Source of the DNA: Cyclobacteriaceae bacterium
GTDB lineage: Bacteria; Bacteroidota; Bacteroidia; Cytophagales; Cyclobacteriaceae
DNA: 64,000 nucleotides
Assembly: GCA_016787755.1 (NCBI GenBank)
Contig: JAEUUA010000013.1
Location: forward strand, 248,001-312,000
Direction of reading: 5' to 3'
The first letter of the stretch is position 1; each line of letters begins with the position of its first letter. Below, one piece after another: positions 51,660 through 62,037 of this stretch. Made by a program: the position numbers and the translations under genes. Below the pieces are notes generated by a model. That model was not told the DNA's origin and searched no databases. It saw only the letters and a list, made by a program, of their open reading frames with translations.

Positions 51660-53342
51660 TTACCAGAAAATTGCGTAGAGCAGGGTACAGATAATCAAAA
51701 TAGTAATTGCTCCAATATTAAAAGCCGGTGTGGTTTTGAATAATTCAGACGTTAGATTAATCCCCTTCTCATCAATTTTTCCTTTTCCTTCCAGGTAACT
51801 AATGAAAAGAATGATAGCGATAGAAGCCAAAGCCGTTATCATCATTTGATTCATGAACGGAATAGTGACAAACATAGCAGCATCTGACCAACCATTGGGA
51901 GCTACTTTAAAGTACATTGCGATGGGTATAGAAAGTATTACTCCCCAGATAGCTGCGTTGTTAGTGGCACGTCTCCAAAACAAGCCCGTAAGGAAAACCG
52001 CAAGAATACCAGGACTAACTACCCCCGTATATTCCTGAATAAATTGAAATGCCTGCCCAAGATTTCCCAGTAAAGGCGAGATGATCATAGCAATGACTAA
52101 AGCAACCGCACCGCTAATTCTACCGATGGAAACTGTTTGCCTATCTGTCGCATTCTTATTTATATAGGGACGATAAATATCCATAGTAAAGATGGTGGAC
52201 GTAGAATTAAGCATAGACGCTAATGACGAAACTATTGCAGCAGCTAATGCAGCCATTACTAATCCTTTGATTCCTGATGGAACAAAACTTTTGATTAACC
52301 AGGGCAATGCATTATCGTTGATAACTCCTCCCTGCGCATTTATAAAGCTTGGATCTAACGACTCGGTTGATAATTTACCGGCATCTGAATTCATTACAAA
52401 TGCAATGATCCCAGGAATAACTACAATCAATGGAATAATTAGTTTCAAGAACGCAGCGAACACAATTCCCTTCTGTGCTTCGGGCAAACTTTTGGCTGCC
52501 AGCGTGCGCTGAATGATATATTGATTAAAACCCCAATAGTAAATATTAGCTATCCACATGCCTCCAATCAATACAGACAACCCCGGAAGATCCCACCAGG
52601 CATCCTTGCCATCGGGTGTAATAATTTCTCCCTTCGATAGAATCATCGAAAATTTTTCTGGCACCGTATTGAATACATGAATCATTCCATCAATAACACC
52701 ACCGGTGGGCGAAACATGGCCCAATGCGATGTACGTGGTAATCAATCCACCGAAAACAAGCAGAATAACTTGTACTACATCTGTCCATGCAACAGCGGAA
52801 AGTCCACCCCAAAGTGAATAGGCAGCCGCAAAAAGTCCTAAGCCGATTACACTGTACATCATCAAACTTCCGTCCCCTGTCCCAATAACGGTGTCCATGG
52901 CTCTTGCCCCGAGATAAAGCACAGTCGTTAGGTTTACAAATACGAACAAGGCAATCCAGAAAACTGCAAGAATTGTTTTGAGGTTTGTACTAAACCGTTT
53001 CTCAACAAACCCCGGAATGGTGTAAATGCCTTTGTTAATGAAAATCGGAAGAAAGAATTTACCTACTACCAACAAGGTGATGGCAGCCATCCACTCATAA
53101 CTGGCAATGGCAAGGCCGATCGCAAAACCAGAGCCCGACATACCAATAAATTGTTCTGCTGAAATATTAGCCGCGATAAGCGAAGCCCCGATGGCCCACC
53201 AGGGCAACGATTTACTCGCGAGGAAATAATCCTCGGCATTTTTTTCGTGTCCTTCTTTATCACGCGAAACCCAGAGGCCAATGCCAAGGATCAGCGCACA
53301 GTAAGATGCGAAGACAATAATATCAAGTGCAGATAAATTCAT
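51660..53342 (-). CDS. Sodium/solute symporter (SSS family)
   Basis: 560 residues with about 14 membrane helices. Signatures of the SGLT group include DYFLASKSLPWWAIGASLIAANISAEQFIGMSG at the start and the central ISLRTVYRD-free core YWGFNQYIIQRTLAAKSLPEAQKG with downstream ASLASMLNSTSTIFTMDIYRPYI. The gene lies 19 bases after galK, so galactose or a related sugar is the likely cargo, driven by the sodium gradient. Confidence 0.92.
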   Translation of the reverse strand: MNLSALDIIVFASYCALILGIGLWVSRDKEGHEKNAEDYFLASKSLPWWAIGASLIAANISAEQFIGMSGSGFAIGLAIASYEWMAAITLLVVGKFFLPIFINKGIYTIPGFVEKRFSTNLKTILAVFWIALFVFVNLTTVLYLGARAMDTVIGTGDGSLMMYSVIGLGLFAAAYSLWGGLSAVAWTDVVQVILLVFGGLITTYIALGHVSPTGGVIDGMIHVFNTVPEKFSMILSKGEIITPDGKDAWWDLPGLSVLIGGMWIANIYYWGFNQYIIQRTLAAKSLPEAQKGIVFAAFLKLIIPLIVVIPGIIAFVMNSDAGKLSTESLDPSFINAQGGVINDNALPWLIKSFVPSGIKGLVMAALAAAIVSSLASMLNSTSTIFTMDIYRPYINKNATDRQTVSIGRISGAVALVIAMIISPLLGNLGQAFQFIQEYTGVVSPGILAVFLTGLFWRRATNNAAIWGVILSIPIAMYFKVAPNGWSDAAMFVTIPFMNQMMITALASIAIILFISYLEGKGKIDEKGINLTSELFKTTPAFNIGAITILIICTLLYAIFW

Positions 53343-53361
53343 GGTGGTAAAAAAAGTTTAG

Positions 53362-54525
53362 TTAGGGAGTTATACTTTCTGCATGAACTCCCTGCATAAG
53401 CATAACTGAATAAAAATCAGGTTCTTTTTTGAAAGAAGCAACATATTCCGCCTTGACTTTAGAAGTATATTTTTGAACAGCGGCTTTGTTAACCAAATTT
53501 ATGGTACAGCCGCCAAAACCGCCTCCCATTTGCCTGGCACCCACAACCTCAGATCCAAAATTCTCAGCCAACTTTACAAGGAAGTCAGACTCGGAGCAAC
53601 TCACCTCATACTTCTTGCTCAGTCCCCAATGAGTTTCAAACATTTTTTTTCCAAAACCTGCTAGATCGTGCGCCTTTAAAAGCTGAGCGGCTTGTTGTGT
53701 CCGAGCAATCTCCTGAATTATAAATTGACATTTGCTAAACACATCGGGCGAAACCAAAGGTTGAATCATTTCGAGATCGTTTAGATCAGCATCCCTCAGG
53801 GATTGAACTGTGGGTTTGTTTTTTTGAATCATTGAAACACCTTCTTCACAGGCAGCTCTGCGCTGATTATAGGCAGATGAGGCTAACTCATGTTTTACGT
53901 TAGTATCAATCAATAAGATTTCTACCTCCTGAAAACGAATAGGCAAGTATTCATGCTGAAGACTTCTGCAGTCCAACATGAGAGCAGCATTCGCTAGACC
54001 AAACAAACTCGCATATTGATCCATAATACCGCAGCGAACCCCTGCAAATTCGTGTTCGGCACGTTGAGCAATTTTTGCTAATTGTAGCCGAGTTAGATTA
54101 AAGTGAAATAATTCATTAAACACAAATCCTATTCCGCAACAAAGTGCTGCGGAGGAAGACAATCCTGCTCCGGTCGGAATGTTTCCACCAAACACACAAT
54201 CAATTCCAGCCAAGGGCAAGCCTTGTTGTTTAAATCCACCTGCTACACCCATCATGTAATTGCTCCAATGATTACCCGGTTTTAATTGAGAAAGGTGAAA
54301 AGAGAATGATTCATTGAAGTCGAGCGAATAAACATTGAATTGGTCAGTACCATTTGGTGCAGCCGCAAACGCAATGTGTTTATCCACTGCGGCCGGCATA
54401 ACAAAACCATTGTTGTAATCGGTATGCTCACCCATTAAGTTGATACGACCAGGGGCAACAATAAGGAACGGTTCATTATTAAACTTACCCTTAAATACAG
54501 CATCAACAGATTGAAGAGGAGTCAT
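53362..54525 (-). CDS. galK: Galactokinase
   Basis: 387 residues, GHMP kinase fold. The N-terminal galactokinase signature is GRINLMGEHTDYNNGFVMP, the ATP-binding loop is GGNIPTGAGLSSSAAL, the Asp-containing CGIMDQYASLFG motif follows, and the C-terminal GHMP motif is RQMGGGFGGCTINLV. It phosphorylates galactose at C1, the first committed step of the Leloir pathway. No galT or galE is present here; galM lies at 29175-30293. Confidence 0.95.
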   Translation of the reverse strand: MTPLQSVDAVFKGKFNNEPFLIVAPGRINLMGEHTDYNNGFVMPAAVDKHIAFAAAPNGTDQFNVYSLDFNESFSFHLSQLKPGNHWSNYMMGVAGGFKQQGLPLAGIDCVFGGNIPTGAGLSSSAALCCGIGFVFNELFHFNLTRLQLAKIAQRAEHEFAGVRCGIMDQYASLFGLANAALMLDCRSLQHEYLPIRFQEVEILLIDTNVKHELASSAYNQRRAACEEGVSMIQKNKPTVQSLRDADLNDLEMIQPLVSPDVFSKCQFIIQEIARTQQAAQLLKAHDLAGFGKKMFETHWGLSKKYEVSCSESDFLVKLAENFGSEVVGARQMGGGFGGCTINLVNKAAVQKYTSKVKAEYVASFKKEPDFYSVMLMQGVHAESITP

Positions 54526-54726
54526 TAATAATGGTTAGAGACTTAAAAGTAATGTATTGATTGCTTACTAAAAACAGCTTATCAAAGTACAAAATACCGA
54601 CCGTTATCGAACGATACTCTTCGGCACTGAACATCTTGTAATTTAATATTGCTCTAAAAATCCTTAAATCGCAGTTATATGACTTGGTACACCCTTTGAC
54701 CTCCTTGCCATTCAAATCACTGCGTT

Positions 54727-57201
54727 ATGTGGAAAAATTATCTGGTATTATTCATTCGAAACCTGACTCGTCAAAAACTATTCTCCACTATCAACCTGCT
54801 GGGGCTTACGGTAAGTATGGCCAGTACATTACTCATCTATCTTTATGTAACTCATGAATTTAGTTACGACCGCTTTCATACACATGCTAATCGCATCTAT
54901 CGCGTTAATCAAACTTTTATCTGGGGCGAAAATGATAACAATCAATTTGCCTCCACAGGTCCAGGAGTTGCTAATGCGTTAAACGAAGAGTTGCCAGAAG
55001 TTGAGTTGCTCACCAGCATTTATACTCCCGGTAATTTTGTGATTACCTACACGAATCTAAAAGGGGAAGTCATCTATTTTGAAGAAGACAACGTGCTGGC
55101 CGCAGACTCGAATTTCTTTCAGATGTTCAACTTCCCATTGAAAGCAGGGAATCCATTGAAATCCCTCCAACAAGCGAATAGTATTGTGTTAACCGAATCA
55201 ACCTCTAAAAAATATTTAGGAACAGAAAACCCTCTTGGCAAACTTGTTCGATTAGGAAAAGGAGATACCCAGCAGACCTATGAAGTAACCGGAGTAGCGG
55301 CTGATCTGCCAGAAAATTCTTATCTCCAATTCAACGCCTTGCTCTCCATGAACAGTTTTCCTCAAATCAAAAAGTTATACTGGAGTTGGGTCTGGACGCA
55401 ACTTGAAACATTTATTAAAATAAAAGAAGGAACCGATATTGAGAACACGCGAACCAAACTTGTTGAAATTCCTAAAAAGCACGCTGAAGTAACATTGCAG
55501 CGCGTGATGAATGTATCCTATGATGAATATGTTAAATCAGGCAAGAAATGGGAATTATTTCTTCAGCCTCTCATTGACATTCATCTTCCTGAGGGTGTTG
55601 TCTATAACAGGTTGAATGAATCGGGGAATAAAAAGATTGTTTATGCATTAATGGGTGCAGCTTTTTTTATCATTCTACTTTCGTGTGTAAACTTTATGAA
55701 TTTATCGACTGCTCAGTTTACCAAACGGATTAAAGAAGCAAGTATTCGTAAAATTTTAGGCCTCGGGAAAAACCAATTGAGTTTGAATTATTTCTTAGAG
55801 GCATTCGCATTTTGTTTGATTGCCCTGGCACTTGCCTTATGCCTTACCCAATTTTTATTACCAGGTTTTAACCTGATAACAGGTAGGGCTCTCGAGTTTA
55901 AAGTATTTTCAGAACCTACATTGATCCTTGCCACAGCAGGTCTCGTTTTAATTATGGCCATTTTATCGTGTAGTTATCCGGCTTTTTTCTTAAGCGGATT
56001 TAATCCTGTCCAAGGAGTAAAAGGAAAATTAAAAACCGGCAGCAAAGGTAAAACGTTGCGAAATGGATTAGTTGTCTTTCAATTCTGTGTATCAATTGTT
56101 CTGATCATTTGTACAGCCATTGTTTACCAGCAACTCGATTATGTGTCGAGCAAGGACTTGGGGTTCAACAAAGAAAATCTGATGGTGATTAAAGATGTGC
56201 AAAGCGTAAAAAATGGAGAGAGCCTTTTAAATGCTTCTCTTAACTCAAAAGGTGTTTTAGCTGCCTCGTGGTGTACGTCATTACCCCCCAAAGTATATGG
56301 TGGCGACAAGTTTAGTGCTGAGGGCATGAATAAAGAGACCTTTTCACTCAACTATACCTCTGCCGATGAGTATTTTATTCCAACCCTGGCTATTGGAATG
56401 AAATTCGGGAGAAATTTTTCGAAGGATATGCCAGGCGATGAAGAACGGGTAATCCTCAATGAAGCGGCTGTTCGCAGGATAGGTTGGGATGTAAATGAAT
56501 CAGCTTTAGGGAAATTTATTGAAACCCCCGGTGGAGAGGTTCGATTTGAGGTGGTTGGCGTGGTAGACGATTTTAATTATTGGTCGCTTGAAAACCCCAT
56601 TGAGCCGATGGCCATCTTCCACATCAAGAGCAAAAACTTATACGGTTTAGGAGAAAACCAATTCATTGCATTGCGTATGGGTGCACAAAATGCAGAAGTC
56701 TGGGAAGCCACTATTCAGGAATTGGCTGCGTTGTGGAAAACTCATGCCGGTGACTATCCCTTTCAATATGAATTTGTCGATCAGGCTTTTGCTGAAACAT
56801 TTAAAGCACAACAACAATTTGGCACGGTGCTTACAGTGATGGCTTCTCTTGCCATTTTAATTGCCGGGTTAGGATTGCTTGGAATGATCGTTTATGCGTT
56901 GGAACAACGAACCAACGAGATCGGCATTCGAAAGGTTTCGGGTGCTTCCGTTTTTGATATTCTGAAATTGATATCAAGGGGATATACACAGCTAATTATT
57001 ATCGCTTTTGTAATTGCAGCTCCAGTGGCTTATTATATGATGCAACAATGGCTGAGTGACTTCTCCTACAAAATCAACCCTTCTATTTGGATATTTATAC
57101 TGACAGGTATAGGGACCTTGATCACGGCCATCTTAATAACCAGTTATCACTCTGTAAAAGCTGCCCTAACAAACCCCGTGGATGTGTTGAAAGATGAGTA
57201 G
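54727..57201 (+). CDS. MacB/FtsX-type ABC transporter permease
   Basis: 824 residues. An N-terminal membrane helix precedes a large periplasmic MacB_PCD domain, then three helices (first FtsX block, ~285-425), a second periplasmic domain, and a final three-helix FtsX block with AILIAGLGLLGMIVYALEQR, NEIGIRKVSGASV and the end NPVDVLKDE. This double layout is widespread in Bacteroidota. No ATPase is adjacent; the one at 37529-38206 could serve it, which is speculation. Confidence 0.92.
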   Translation: MWKNYLVLFIRNLTRQKLFSTINLLGLTVSMASTLLIYLYVTHEFSYDRFHTHANRIYRVNQTFIWGENDNNQFASTGPGVANALNEELPEVELLTSIYTPGNFVITYTNLKGEVIYFEEDNVLAADSNFFQMFNFPLKAGNPLKSLQQANSIVLTESTSKKYLGTENPLGKLVRLGKGDTQQTYEVTGVAADLPENSYLQFNALLSMNSFPQIKKLYWSWVWTQLETFIKIKEGTDIENTRTKLVEIPKKHAEVTLQRVMNVSYDEYVKSGKKWELFLQPLIDIHLPEGVVYNRLNESGNKKIVYALMGAAFFIILLSCVNFMNLSTAQFTKRIKEASIRKILGLGKNQLSLNYFLEAFAFCLIALALALCLTQFLLPGFNLITGRALEFKVFSEPTLILATAGLVLIMAILSCSYPAFFLSGFNPVQGVKGKLKTGSKGKTLRNGLVVFQFCVSIVLIICTAIVYQQLDYVSSKDLGFNKENLMVIKDVQSVKNGESLLNASLNSKGVLAASWCTSLPPKVYGGDKFSAEGMNKETFSLNYTSADEYFIPTLAIGMKFGRNFSKDMPGDEERVILNEAAVRRIGWDVNESALGKFIETPGGEVRFEVVGVVDDFNYWSLENPIEPMAIFHIKSKNLYGLGENQFIALRMGAQNAEVWEATIQELAALWKTHAGDYPFQYEFVDQAFAETFKAQQQFGTVLTVMASLAILIAGLGLLGMIVYALEQRTNEIGIRKVSGASVFDILKLISRGYTQLIIIAFVIAAPVAYYMMQQWLSDFSYKINPSIWIFILTGIGTLITAILITSYHSVKAALTNPVDVLKDE

Positions 57202-57204
57202 AAA

Positions 57205-59640
57205 TTATTCTTCCTTCAAACTCCATCCAAAGCATCCAAGCGCTACCAACAACAAAACCCAGCCTGAGGCCATCGTAACTTTGTTGCCCACTGTGTATGG
57301 TTTAGGTTCAAATTTAAATTCTATGGTATGTTTGCCTGCGGGTACTTCTAACGCTCTAAGCACATAATTAGCACGAAGAATCGGAACTTCTTTTCCATCA
57401 ATGAAAGCATGCCACCCTTTCGGATAATAAATTTCTGAGAACACCACTACTCCATTGCTGGTTGATTCAGACTCATATTTTAAATACGGTGGAGTATGCT
57501 CAATGAGCGTAACAGTAGCAGTGCTATCAGTCAACGGTCGACTATCAACGGTCGACTGTCGACCCACCACTGCCACCTCGCGCGTATTCACTTCTCCTGT
57601 TTTAGCAAGCTCCTCGGCCGGTGAATTTACATTCACTACTTCTTTCACAAACCACGCAGCACCGTTTGCTTTAGGATTAACAATCACATTATTCTTATCA
57701 GGGCCGTACACCAAATATTTGGCATTAAGCATATTTAAAGCCTGATATCTATCGAATTGTATTTCCCCCTGCTGTGCGTCCTTAAAAATTTGGGTAGTCT
57801 CCTTCGAAAGGATCGAATCATACAAATCCTGGTAACGTCTCAACTTAGCGCCATGGTATCCGCCCAATGAATTATGAAAGTACGAAGTTCGGGCTTCTGT
57901 TAATGGACTTTGCAAATTATACACTCGGTAATAGCCTTTATCTTTTAAAATTACTTCATCAGCACCCGTTGGTACAGCAAATGCATTATCGCGTTTGCGT
58001 TTATAATTTTCTTTCGAGAAATAGCGACTATCCACCCATGCTAAATCAGCCCACATTAACACGATCAATACCGCATAAATTATTGCAGGTTTTAAGTAGT
58101 TTTTAAGCAAGGCAAAGATTGCAGCACTAAAAATCAAAATCAACCACAACGCACGCCAGGCATCTGAACGCAATAAAGCAACCCGATCTTTTTGCATAGC
58201 CTGCCTCAACCAAACCGGTAGCTGAACTTCTTCTGATTTTAAGAAACTACCGAATCCACCAACTGCTAAAAAGAAAAGACATACCCCCACGGTAATAAAG
58301 AATGGCCACATTAATTTACGTTGTGTTTCTTTGGTCCAGCCCAGCCCCACTAATTTTTCTAAACCTACCACCCCCAATAAAGGCATTGAGAAAAGAATAA
58401 TTACCAAGGCAAAATTTACTGAGCGAAACTTATTGTAGCCAGGAAAATAATCGAACATGAAATAATTGAAAGATGAAAAACTATCGCCCATACTTAACAT
58501 CAAGCTAAGCGCACTTAGCGGCACCAACCACCAAACGTATTTCTTTTCGGCAAACACAATCCCGATAATAAATAAGAAAACCACCAATGTTCCGGCATAA
58601 TAGGGTCCGGCTGTAAAATCCTGTGGTCCCCAATAGGCCCGGGCGTAATTTGCCAGTTGATTGGCTGTTTCATTATTTCCAGCCTGACTAAGCGATTTAT
58701 AGGTGTTGCTTGACTGGTCTGCTGCCAGTAAATCCATACTGCTGCCTCCATAAAAATTAGGAATGAACAAGGTCATGGCTTCCCAAACACCATATTTGTA
58801 TTGAAAGGCATATGATTTCGACAATCCACTTACATCCTCTCCTGTTTTCTTGACTGCTATTTCAGATGCACCTCTAATAGAATAAGTTGTGTATTCGGTA
58901 ATCGCCCAAAACTGACCGAAGAATGTACCAACTGCAATCAGAACCGCAGGAATCAACATCAAAATAGTTTTAAAAAAATCTTGCAGTTGCTTAGTGCGAA
59001 TGGCAAGAATCAGCTGAACCAATCCGTAGGCTATCACAATTAACACAAGGTAGTATGTAATCTGCAAATGATTCTCTCGTAGATGAAGTGCCAAACCCAC
59101 TGCTGTTGATGCAAAGCCCAGAATTCTTTTACCTGAAAAAGCAAGATGAATTCCAGCAACTACCAAAGGCATGAATGCAATTGCACCAATGCGCGCGTTA
59201 TGCCCCGCGGATAAACCAATGATCATATACGATGAAAGACCAAAAGCGAGTGCTCCTGCAATAGCGAACCACGGTCGGATCTTAAAAGAAAGTAAGAGGA
59301 TGTAATAACAAATGAAAGCGATGAAAATATTTGAAACTGGATGTGGTAGAAATACAGAAAGTACTTTTTTCATTCCTATCACAACCCCATCGTCCCAGCT
59401 TAAATTAACAAGATATGCCGGCATACCTGAGAACATGGCGGATGCCCATAAACCTTCCTCACCAGTTTGTTCACGATAATCACGCAATTCTTTTGAAGAT
59501 CCGCTCCATTGTTGAATATCTCCTTGCTCAATCGCCTTGTTATCAAAAAAGATAGGATTAAAGAAAAAAACAGTTACTAATAAGAAAACTATAACAGCAA
59601 CGAAGTGCGGAAGAATATCAGAGAACTTATTTTTTTTCAT
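57205..59640 (-). CDS. YfhO-family membrane protein
   Basis: 811 residues with about twelve helices and a long C-terminal extracytoplasmic domain. Family motifs are FFNPIFFDNKAIEQGDIQQW, FGLSSYMIIGLSAGHNARI, ENHLQITYYL and, near the end, VVFSEIYYPKGWHAFIDGKEVP. YfhO proteins take part in cell-surface glycosylation, for example of lipoteichoic acid in Firmicutes. A GTCGAC-rich repeat (57531-57563) is translated as an extra RQSTVDSRPLTDS stretch near residue 700. Confidence 0.92.
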   Translation of the reverse strand: MKKNKFSDILPHFVAVIVFLLVTVFFFNPIFFDNKAIEQGDIQQWSGSSKELRDYREQTGEEGLWASAMFSGMPAYLVNLSWDDGVVIGMKKVLSVFLPHPVSNIFIAFICYYILLLSFKIRPWFAIAGALAFGLSSYMIIGLSAGHNARIGAIAFMPLVVAGIHLAFSGKRILGFASTAVGLALHLRENHLQITYYLVLIVIAYGLVQLILAIRTKQLQDFFKTILMLIPAVLIAVGTFFGQFWAITEYTTYSIRGASEIAVKKTGEDVSGLSKSYAFQYKYGVWEAMTLFIPNFYGGSSMDLLAADQSSNTYKSLSQAGNNETANQLANYARAYWGPQDFTAGPYYAGTLVVFLFIIGIVFAEKKYVWWLVPLSALSLMLSMGDSFSSFNYFMFDYFPGYNKFRSVNFALVIILFSMPLLGVVGLEKLVGLGWTKETQRKLMWPFFITVGVCLFFLAVGGFGSFLKSEEVQLPVWLRQAMQKDRVALLRSDAWRALWLILIFSAAIFALLKNYLKPAIIYAVLIVLMWADLAWVDSRYFSKENYKRKRDNAFAVPTGADEVILKDKGYYRVYNLQSPLTEARTSYFHNSLGGYHGAKLRRYQDLYDSILSKETTQIFKDAQQGEIQFDRYQALNMLNAKYLVYGPDKNNVIVNPKANGAAWFVKEVVNVNSPAEELAKTGEVNTREVAVVGRQSTVDSRPLTDSTATVTLIEHTPPYLKYESESTSNGVVVFSEIYYPKGWHAFIDGKEVPILRANYVLRALEVPAGKHTIEFKFEPKPYTVGNKVTMASGWVLLLVALGCFGWSLKEE
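57531..57563. repeat. GTCGAC-rich direct repeat inside the YfhO gene
   Basis: TCAACGGTCGAC occurs twice, 14 bases apart, followed by TGTCGAC. The unit is partly palindromic and lies in frame within the coding sequence. It looks like a short dispersed repeat that inserted without breaking the frame. Confidence 0.6.
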
Positions 59641-59679
59641 TGGAGGCGTTTAAAACGGGAACACAAATTACACAGTTGA

Positions 59680-60210
59680 TCAGAACTTTAGAAGTGCATA
59701 CCCTTTCAGTTGGTAGGTAGTTAAGGTAGTCAGCATGGAGGTGGCAATCTTCACTTCAGGCACTGTTTTATTGGGGTCAATGTCTCGGGCAATCATGGAT
59801 TGGCCACAAATAAACATTTTGACTCCAGCCTGTTGCAATTCCTGATACAATCCAAGGTTAGGATTATCAACTCCATACTTTGCCTTATAGGCATCATTGT
59901 TCATTACTGTATAAGAGGCACCACCATGGATCGCCAGCACCACATGCAATTTATTCTTCGGCACGTCACCCATTGCATGTAAGTTTAACATCCGGGCTAC
60001 GTTGTGCAGTGCCCAATTAACAGAATCGGGGGTTGCATTAGCGCGCTCCACCTCAATAACAATATTATACTGGAGCTTAGGATCAGGTTTTTCATCTGCA
60101 TAGGGGATTTCAAAAATGCCACCGTAGTTTTTTATCACCGGGTTTACACGCTTTTGCGGAAATACACTTATCGAAATAAAAAGCAAGACAAGAGTTAATA
60201 AAATTTTCAT
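59680..60210 (-). CDS. Secreted DsrE/DsrF-like protein
   Basis: 176 residues with a Sec signal (ISISVFPQ). The DsrE/F/H-like fold shows in YNIVIEVERA, LHVVLAIHGGASYTVMN and VKMFICGQSMIARDI, with one cysteine at the position used for sulfur handling in DsrE-type proteins. It overlaps tauE by four bases (ATGA), and with tauE and moaA forms one operon. Sulfur-compound handling in the periplasm is a reasonable inference. Confidence 0.82.
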   Translation of the reverse strand: MKILLTLVLLFISISVFPQKRVNPVIKNYGGIFEIPYADEKPDPKLQYNIVIEVERANATPDSVNWALHNVARMLNLHAMGDVPKNKLHVVLAIHGGASYTVMNNDAYKAKYGVDNPNLGLYQELQQAGVKMFICGQSMIARDIDPNKTVPEVKIATSMLTTLTTYQLKGYALLKF

Positions 60211-60950
60211 AAATGATCCTTTAAAATATTAAGTGCGGCTACTAAAATAAGAATGGCAGTAATGCGCCTGATGTAAATAGTGTCAAATTTTCGTGCGCTT
60301 AGTCGCGACCCAATTTGACCCCCCATCAACACGGCTACCAAAAGGGGTAAAATAAAATCCCATTTGAAGTTTTGCAACCCAGCTGCAAATTGTCCGATCA
60401 ATCCGCCACTGGAATTCACCAAAATAAAAACACTGGCTAAGGCAGCAATTCGCTTTGCTTCAAACCAATTTAAGAGATGTAAGATAGGTGCCAAAAAAAT
60501 TCCTCCTCCAATACTCACTAAGCCAGATAAGAAACCTATGCCACCGCCTAACAACACCGGACCAGCTATTGATTTTTTTTGGCCATGCAATTCTCCTTTC
60601 GGCTTTACCCATAGAAAAACTGCAGCGAGCAGCAAAGTAAATCCAAGAAGCACAAAAAAAGTATCATCCTTTAGTTTCCAATACCCACCCAAAAAAGCCA
60701 TTGGCACACTGGCGACTAAAAATGGCCAAATCTCTTTCCATGAAATTTTTCCCTCGCGGTAGTAAATAATTGTTCCTCCTGTTACCACCACAATGTTACA
60801 AAGCAAAGCTGCGGGGCGAATGGTTTCGGGCATTAAATTAAAAAAAGGTTGCGCCATGAGCGCTAAGTAACTGGAGCCACCCCCAAAGCCAACCGATGAA
60901 TAGACAAGCGCAACAAGGAAAAATGAAATGATCAAAATATAAATCTCCAT
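60207..60950 (-). CDS. TauE/SafE-family anion exporter
   Basis: 247 residues with eight helices in two related halves. The first has YSSVGFGGGSSYLALMAQP, the second GFLSGLVSIGGGIFLAPIL, the repeated glycine motif of TauE/SafE (formerly DUF81). Members export sulfite, sulfonates or similar anions. It is directly joined to moaA (adjacent bases) and to the DsrE-like gene (overlap). Confidence 0.9.
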   Translation of the reverse strand: MEIYILIISFFLVALVYSSVGFGGGSSYLALMAQPFFNLMPETIRPAALLCNIVVVTGGTIIYYREGKISWKEIWPFLVASVPMAFLGGYWKLKDDTFFVLLGFTLLLAAVFLWVKPKGELHGQKKSIAGPVLLGGGIGFLSGLVSIGGGIFLAPILHLLNWFEAKRIAALASVFILVNSSGGLIGQFAAGLQNFKWDFILPLLVAVLMGGQIGSRLSARKFDTIYIRRITAILILVAALNILKDHL

Positions 60951-61952
60951 CTATCCTCCTATTGTCGACATAGACTCCTTTATAGGTGACCCTTTCATTC
61001 GTTTTGCTTCAGCTTCAAAACCATCCCTGGATCGTGCGCTATACGCTTTAAGCAACTCGATCTTTATCGCTTCCTCGCTGTGTCCATCGCGCATCAGGTT
61101 TCTTATATTCAACACGCCATCATCATAGAGGCATGTCTTTAATGTACCCTGAGCTGTAACCCGAATGCGATTGCATGTACCACAAAATGTACGGCTAAAC
61201 GCTGCTATTACTCCTACGGTTCCCAAGTGACCAGGAACTTTATAATTATAGGATGTTGAGTGGAGAGGATCCAATTCGCGTTCAATTGCTGGATACTCCA
61301 CCCGAATATGATCCATTATTTTTTTATAGGTCCATGTTAACGTGGGGTAGTGATTGCCTTCGCCATTAAAAGGCATCTCTTCAATAAAACGGACAGATAC
61401 CGGATACTCCTTTGTTAACTCAACCAACGGTATGATATCATCGATATTTTTTCCATCCATTACTACGGCATTAATCTTTACCGGAATATCATGACTAATC
61501 AATTGCTCAAATGTTTCCCACGTTTTTACAAACTCATCTCTGCGGGTAATCCCTTTGAATCGTTCACGGTCAAGTGTATCTAAACTTAGATTTACAGAGG
61601 CAATTCCCAAAGATTTTAACTCGCTAATATAAGGCCCTGTGAGAATTCCATTGGTTGTTAAATGGATATTGGTTATACCCTCAATCTCAGAAATCTTCCG
61701 AATCAGTCTCATCAAATCGGTCCTTACAAACGGCTCACCTCCGGTTAATCTTACTTTAGAAATACCCATACTGGCTAACCAGGTAATCAGGCGCTCTATT
61801 TCTTCAAATGTGAGCAATTCTCTTTTAGGCAAATATTTTATTCCCTCCTTAGGCATGCAGTAGAAGCAACGCAGGTTACATCGATCCGTTACGGCAAGAC
61901 GCAAGTAGTTGATCGGGCGACCGTGGTTATCAAAAAGTTTAGGAGTCTGCAT
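60951..61952 (-). CDS. moaA: GTP 3',8-cyclase MoaA
   Basis: 333 residues, a radical SAM enzyme. The N-terminal cluster is CNLRCFYCMP (about residues 25-34) and the C-terminal substrate cluster is FCGTCNRIRVTAQGTLKTC. The expected C-terminal GG is present. It makes the first intermediate of molybdenum cofactor. It is divergent from moaD and moaE (85-base gap). moaC, mogA and moeA are not in the window. Confidence 0.95.
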   Translation of the reverse strand: MQTPKLFDNHGRPINYLRLAVTDRCNLRCFYCMPKEGIKYLPKRELLTFEEIERLITWLASMGISKVRLTGGEPFVRTDLMRLIRKISEIEGITNIHLTTNGILTGPYISELKSLGIASVNLSLDTLDRERFKGITRRDEFVKTWETFEQLISHDIPVKINAVVMDGKNIDDIIPLVELTKEYPVSVRFIEEMPFNGEGNHYPTLTWTYKKIMDHIRVEYPAIERELDPLHSTSYNYKVPGHLGTVGVIAAFSRTFCGTCNRIRVTAQGTLKTCLYDDGVLNIRNLMRDGHSEEAIKIELLKAYSARSRDGFEAEAKRMKGSPIKESMSTIGG

Positions 61953-62025
61953 TCTTTAACAATTTCCTTAAATCAACCTGAAAGATAGATATGATCAACG
62001 GAATAATGCGAATGAAATGAGTACG

Positions 62026-62033
62026 TATATTTG
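62026..62033 (+). promoter_or_regulatory. -7 promoter box directly before moaD
   Basis: TATATTTG matches TAnnTTTG and ends 4 bases before the moaD ATG, so transcription would begin at or next to the start codon. No clear -33 TTG is present at 19 bases. Confidence 0.4.
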
Positions 62034-62037
62034 TTAA

